Of a stretch of DNA of 64,000 nt, positions 59,605 through 64,000 are shown piece after piece. The stretch is from Saprospiraceae bacterium (GTDB lineage Bacteria; Bacteroidota; Bacteroidia; Chitinophagales; Saprospiraceae). Each line of letters begins with the position of its first letter. The stretch's first letter is position 1. The stretch lies in NCBI GenBank assembly GCA_016711125.1, contig JADJTQ010000002.1, positions 806,001 through 870,000 of the forward strand, in the 5' to 3' direction. Below the pieces are notes generated by a model that did no database searches, had not been told where the DNA came from, and saw nothing but the letters and a program-made list of their open reading frames with translations. Position numbers and translations under genes: made by a program.

Positions 59605-62600
59605 ATGACTTGCAGCAGAACTATTTTTTTTGTGCTTTTAGGCACCCTGATGGTGCTTGCTGCAAAAGCAGAGATCGGTACTCATTCCAAACTTCCGGAT
59701 CCATATTCGACCGTGGCTACAACCCCGGTAGACACAGTACCACCGATAAAAGATCGTGCCGGCTCTTATCTTGAAAATGAAAATCGCAATCCTTTTGATC
59801 TGAGAGACCCCAAGATCGTTGAGCAATCGATCGAATTTGAACCTGAATCCAACAGCTACGAGATTACGGAAAAGATAGGTGACGACTATTTCAGGATGCC
59901 AACGTACATGACCACCGATGAGTACCTCAAGTACAAAGCCCAGAAACAGGAAAAAGAATATTTTCAAAGATTGGCAGGGATAAGCTCAGCGGGAGGCGAA
60001 ATAGGGCCGGATATTGATCCGATCAAAAAATTTGATCTTTCTAAAAGCCTAATAGACCGACTTTTTGGCGGTACTACCGTCGATTTAAACCCCAAAGGGA
60101 ATATCGGTATTACTCTGGGATACGATTATCAGAATGTTCAGAATCCGGTTTTGCTCGAGCGGCAGCAAAATAATGGAGGATTTGATTTTGACATGGACAT
60201 CCAAATGAATATGGATGGACAGATAGGTGATAAACTCAAGCTCAATGCCAATTACAATACCAAATCAACCTTCGATTTTGACCGGCAACTCAAACTGGCA
60301 TACGATAGTGAGCAATTTAGTGAAGATGAGATCCTAAAGAAAATTGAAGCAGGGAATGTCAGTCTACCGCTAAAAAGTACGCTAATTCAGGGCAATCAAA
60401 GTCTATTTGGGCTGAAAACCGATTTGCAGTTTGGTAGATTGAAACTAACGACTATCATATCGCAACAAAACTCAGAGAAGAAAGATCTAAAAATTGAAAA
60501 GGGTGCGCAGATTCAGGAATTTGACATTGAAGTGGATGAGTACGACGAAAACCGTCATTTCTTTCTGGCCCACTACAACCGCGATATCTTCGAGCGAGGC
60601 CTTAGCAACCTACCTCAAATCAGCAGCCTATATAACATCACAAAGGTAGAAGTCTGGATTACCAATGACCGCCGCGAGACGGAAAATACCCGGAATATAG
60701 TTGCCCTGGCTGACCTGGGTGAATCTGCAAGAATGACCACCAACAATCCAAATTTGCTGCCCAAGCCGGGCTTACCGATCCATCCGGACATTTCGGGTAC
60801 CAAAGAATTGCCAGACAATGGAGCCAACCCGATTTATAATCTTTTGGTTAAAGACCAGATGGCCCGGGATGTTGAGAGCTCAGTATCCAGCTTGCGTAGT
60901 TCACCTTATAATATGATCGCCTCGCGAGATTTTGAGAAAGTAAGAGCAAGAAAACTGCGTGAATCGAGTATACCCTCAATACCCAACTAGGATTCATTTC
61001 GATCAATACGAGCCTGCAACCTGACCAGGTATTGGGTATTTCCTATGAGTACACCTACAATGGACAAAAGTTTCAGGTGGGAGAACTCTCAACCGATTTT
61101 CCTTCGGAGACGGAAGATGAATCGGTTTTGTATGTGAAAATGTTGAAGAGTACAACTCAGCGTACAGACGTACCTGCCTGGGATCTGATGATGAAAAACG
61201 TCTATTCAATTGGTGCTTTTAATGTGAGCCGGGAAGACTTTTACCTTGATGTATTTTACGAAGAGCCAGGTAAAGGCGAAAAAAGGTTTTTACCCTCCGG
61301 ATCTTTAGCTAGTGAACCTCTGCTGCGCTTGCTCAATCTTGACAATCTCAATCAATTAGGAGACCCCCAGCCCGATGGTGCTTTTGACTTTGTGCCAGGA
61401 ATCACCATATTTCTCAATACAGGCAAAATCATGTTTCCAGTACTTGAACCGTTTGGGTCTTCTTTGGCTAAAAAATTTACCGATCCGGAAGAGGCTAAAA
61501 AATATGTCTATCAACAACTGTATGATAGTGCCATCTTTATTGCACAGGAATACCCGGAGTTAAACCGGTTTACGATCAGAGCACGCTTTAAATCAAGCGC
61601 TACCAATGAGTATTCATTGGGGGCTTTTAATGTGCCGCAGGGTTCAGTCAGGGTAAGTGCCGGAGGGCAAGTGTTGGTCGAAGGGCGTGATTATGATGTG
61701 GATTACAATTTGGGAAAAGTGCGAATCATCAATGAAGCATATATCAATAGCAGTGTGCCGATTCAAGTATCTTATGAAGATAACGCCCTTTTCAGTTTTA
61801 ATCGTAAGACCATGTTGGGTCTGAGGGCCGACTATGAGGTAAGCAAGCATCTAAATTTGGGGTTTACCTATATGCATCTTTTTGAGCGTCCTTATACGCA
61901 AAAAGTGAATATTGGCGAAGATCCCATCAACAACAGGATCATCGGACTTGATGTCAATTATAGCAAAGAGGCGCCCTGGCTCACCCGATTGGTAGATCGA
62001 ATACCTTTGATTGATACAAAAGCACCTTCCAACGTAACCTTTGCAGCCGAGGGGGCGGCCTTAAAACCCGGCCACTCAAAGGCTATCAATCCTGACGACA
62101 GTAAAGGAGGGACACTCTATATTGATGACTTTGAGGGTAGCTCGATTGGAATTGATCTGCGAACACCGGCCAACGAATGGGTGATTGCGAGCACACCTCA
62201 AAATGACGAAGAAAACAATAATCCGCTCTTCCCCGAATCGGAGTTAAATAACAATGTCTGGAATGGGGTAAACCGGGCGAAAATAAATTGGTATCGGATA
62301 GAGACCAATATTCGCAGTGATGTTGATCAGCAAAATCCATTCACCGCGCCGGTTTCTCAACAAGCTATTTTTCCAAATCGATCTCCGGTATTTGGTTTTA
62401 ATAATAACATTCAAGTATTTGATGTACACTATGATCCCACCGAAAGGGGTCCATACAACTTTGATCCGCCTTCAGGTACACCCTATAGTGGAGGTTTGGA
62501 CGTCGATGGTCGATTGCAGGATCCCGAGCGTCGCTGGGGAGGAATCATGCGCGATCTTCGGAACACGGACTTTCAGTCTGCCAATATTGAGTATATCGAG

Positions 62601-64000
62601 TTTTGGATCATGAATCCCTATGCTGAGACTAATCAGGGTCGACTGGGCGACGACGGAAAACTTTACCTCAATTTGGGTAATATTTCTGAAGATATACTCA
62701 GAGACTCGCGGATGTCTTACGAAAATGGACTGCCCACACCTACCAGTCTGGCACCACTTGACACCACCGTATGGGGCGTGATTCCTATCGTACAAGATTT
62801 GACTAGTTCATTTAGTATCGATCAGGCTGATCGGGAAGATCAGGATCTTGGATATGATGGTTTAGCAGACGAAGCAGAAAGGGATTTCTTTCAAGACTAT
62901 CTGCAGTCTATCAATTCATTGAATAATGAGGCTCGCGAAGCGATCATTGCCGACCCTGCTAATGATAACTTTCAGCACTATCGCGATTTTGCTGAGAATG
63001 TCGGTGTTTTCGAGCGATATTCTAAATTCAATAATGTGCAGGGTAACTCACGAGCCTCCAGTGGTAATACGCTGCAATCAAGCACCAACTATCCCGATAA
63101 AGAAGATCTTAATGACGATAACACCCTCAATGAATCAGAGGCTTATTATCAATATGAAATACCCATCGAATACGATGGGTTTGGAGGGTTGGCAATCAAT
63201 GAGTTTATCACTGATACCATCCGAGCCCAGGAGACCGGTCAAATCTGGTACCGCTTTCAGATACCGAGAGAAAGATATAGTGCTACTGTAGGAAGTATCC
63301 AGGATTTTCGCTCGATCCGCTTCATCAGGATGTATATGACGGAATTTTCAGAACCAGTGACTTTGCGATTTGCGAAGTTTGACCTGGTACGGAATCAATG
63401 GCGAAAATACACCAGAAGTCTGAAGTCATCCGGTTTATCTGAGCCGAATAACAGTCCTTCCAATCTGGAATTTGATATCGCGTCGGTCAATATCGAGGAG
63501 AATAGCAAGAAGTTTCCATTCAATTATGTACTGCCTCCCGGCATCATCCGCGAAAGGGCCGTGGGTACCTACGCCAATATCCAACGCAATGAGCAGTCAT
63601 TGGCTCTGAATATTTGTAACCTAGAAGATGCTGAGGCCGCTGCAATGTATAAGAACCTCAATGAGGATTTTCGAAATTACGACAGTCTTCAGATGTTTAT
63701 TCACGCGGAGGCAATAAATGATGAGCAGATCGGTCCTGGCGAGACCACCCTTTTTGTGAGGTTAGGAAGCGACTACACCCAAAATTACTACGAGTATGAG
63801 ATTCCTCTGACTATGTCAGACCCGCGAGTGGCCGATACTTCGGCTTTTGAAGATCTCGCAGAACTCGTTTGGCTCAGATCTAATAGTATGAATATACCGC
63901 TATCGCTGTTAAGGGATAAGAAAGTTGAGCGGAATAACTCTGGTGCATCGCTGACGGTGCCTTGGGAAACCGTAGATCCAGCCAATGGCAATAAGATACG
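59605..64000 (+). CDS. sprA: Gliding motility / type IX secretion protein SprA (3' end outside window), frameshifted
   Basis: The ATG at 59605 gives MTCSRTIFFVLLGTLMVLAAKA, a signal peptide (an upstream GTG at 59554 is less likely). The first ~460 codons show the SprA N-domain (GNIGITLGYDYQNVQNPVLLERQQ, DKLKLNANYNTKSTFDFDRQLKLAY, ITKVEVWITNDRRETENTRNIVALADLG). At 60963-60966 the frame breaks; one added base gives KLRESEYTLNTQLGFISINTSLQPDQ and an open frame to the window end (e.g. GGTLYIDDFEGSSIGIDLR, NIEYIEFWIMNPY, NSPSNLEFDIASVN). SprA is the giant outer-membrane channel of the T9SS. Only about 1,465 of the usual ~2,400 residues fall in the window. Confidence 0.95.

Noticed and set aside
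1..64000. tRNA, rRNA, CRISPR array, transposase or phage genes
   Set aside because: None was recognised by reading; a covariance-model or transposase search was not possible here.

Overview
The window looks like a chromosomal segment of a Bacteroidota bacterium, most likely of the Saprospiria/Saprospiraceae type. The evidence is the order ruvA then sprA (type IX secretion / gliding), a murF-alr fusion next to purD, a three-gene parvulin block ending in a SurA-like protein, a TonB-dependent receptor, an esterase with a type IX C-terminal sorting domain, many lipoproteins and signal peptides, and TAnnTTTG-type -7 promoter boxes. No phage, plasmid, insertion sequence, CRISPR array, rRNA or tRNA was seen.

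Layout. 0-11 kb: an SDR oxidoreductase (cut by the window edge), an MscS channel, a secreted DUF1593 nucleoside-hydrolase-like protein paired with an MTR-kinase-like phosphotransferase, a lipoprotein esterase, a small barrel protein, a GlxA-type regulator, a multicopper oxidase without a signal peptide, a small membrane protein and an MDR dehydrogenase. 11-20 kb: a secreted beta-helix protein, a cyclomaltodextrinase-like amylase, a sulfotransferase, a zinc peptidase and a sodium/sugar symporter. 20-28 kb: galactokinase, a GlcG-like protein, a CBM9-like protein, a double-esterase fusion, GNAT, a barrel protein and fructosamine kinase. 28-38 kb: a sugar-dehydrogenase-like cytochrome c protein, DUF819, a serine hydrolase, a GlsB-type protein, an FG-GAP protein, an ADP-ribosylglycohydrolase and an aldo/keto reductase. 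38-47 kb: fasciclin, a T9SS-sorted hydrolase, a TonB-dependent receptor, a coiled-coil lipoprotein and a protease/propeller/barrel fusion. 47-64 kb is housekeeping: clpB, three parvulin genes, murF-alr, purD, ruvA and sprA (running off the end).

The left 45 kb is mostly accessory periplasmic and outer-membrane metabolism of sugars and esters: symporter plus galK, amylase, CBM9, esterases, sugar dehydrogenase. The right part is core envelope biogenesis and protein quality control.

A dominating oddity is fourteen single-base frameshifts, most in homopolymer runs, plus one in-frame stop, spread over thirteen otherwise well-preserved genes, including sprA, a TonB receptor and a parvulin. Eleven of the fourteen are repaired by adding one base. 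I read most of them as consensus or assembly errors (homopolymer undercalling) rather than true decay, and I annotate each such gene as one CDS with the break noted.

The most interesting biology candidates are the MA-peptidase/TolB-propeller/barrel fusion, the alpha/beta-hydrolase/SGNH double esterase, the T9SS hydrolase with Asp in place of the nucleophile Ser, a three-arm competing-hairpin leader before a coiled-coil lipoprotein, and degenerate intergenic repeat families. None is a proven new system.
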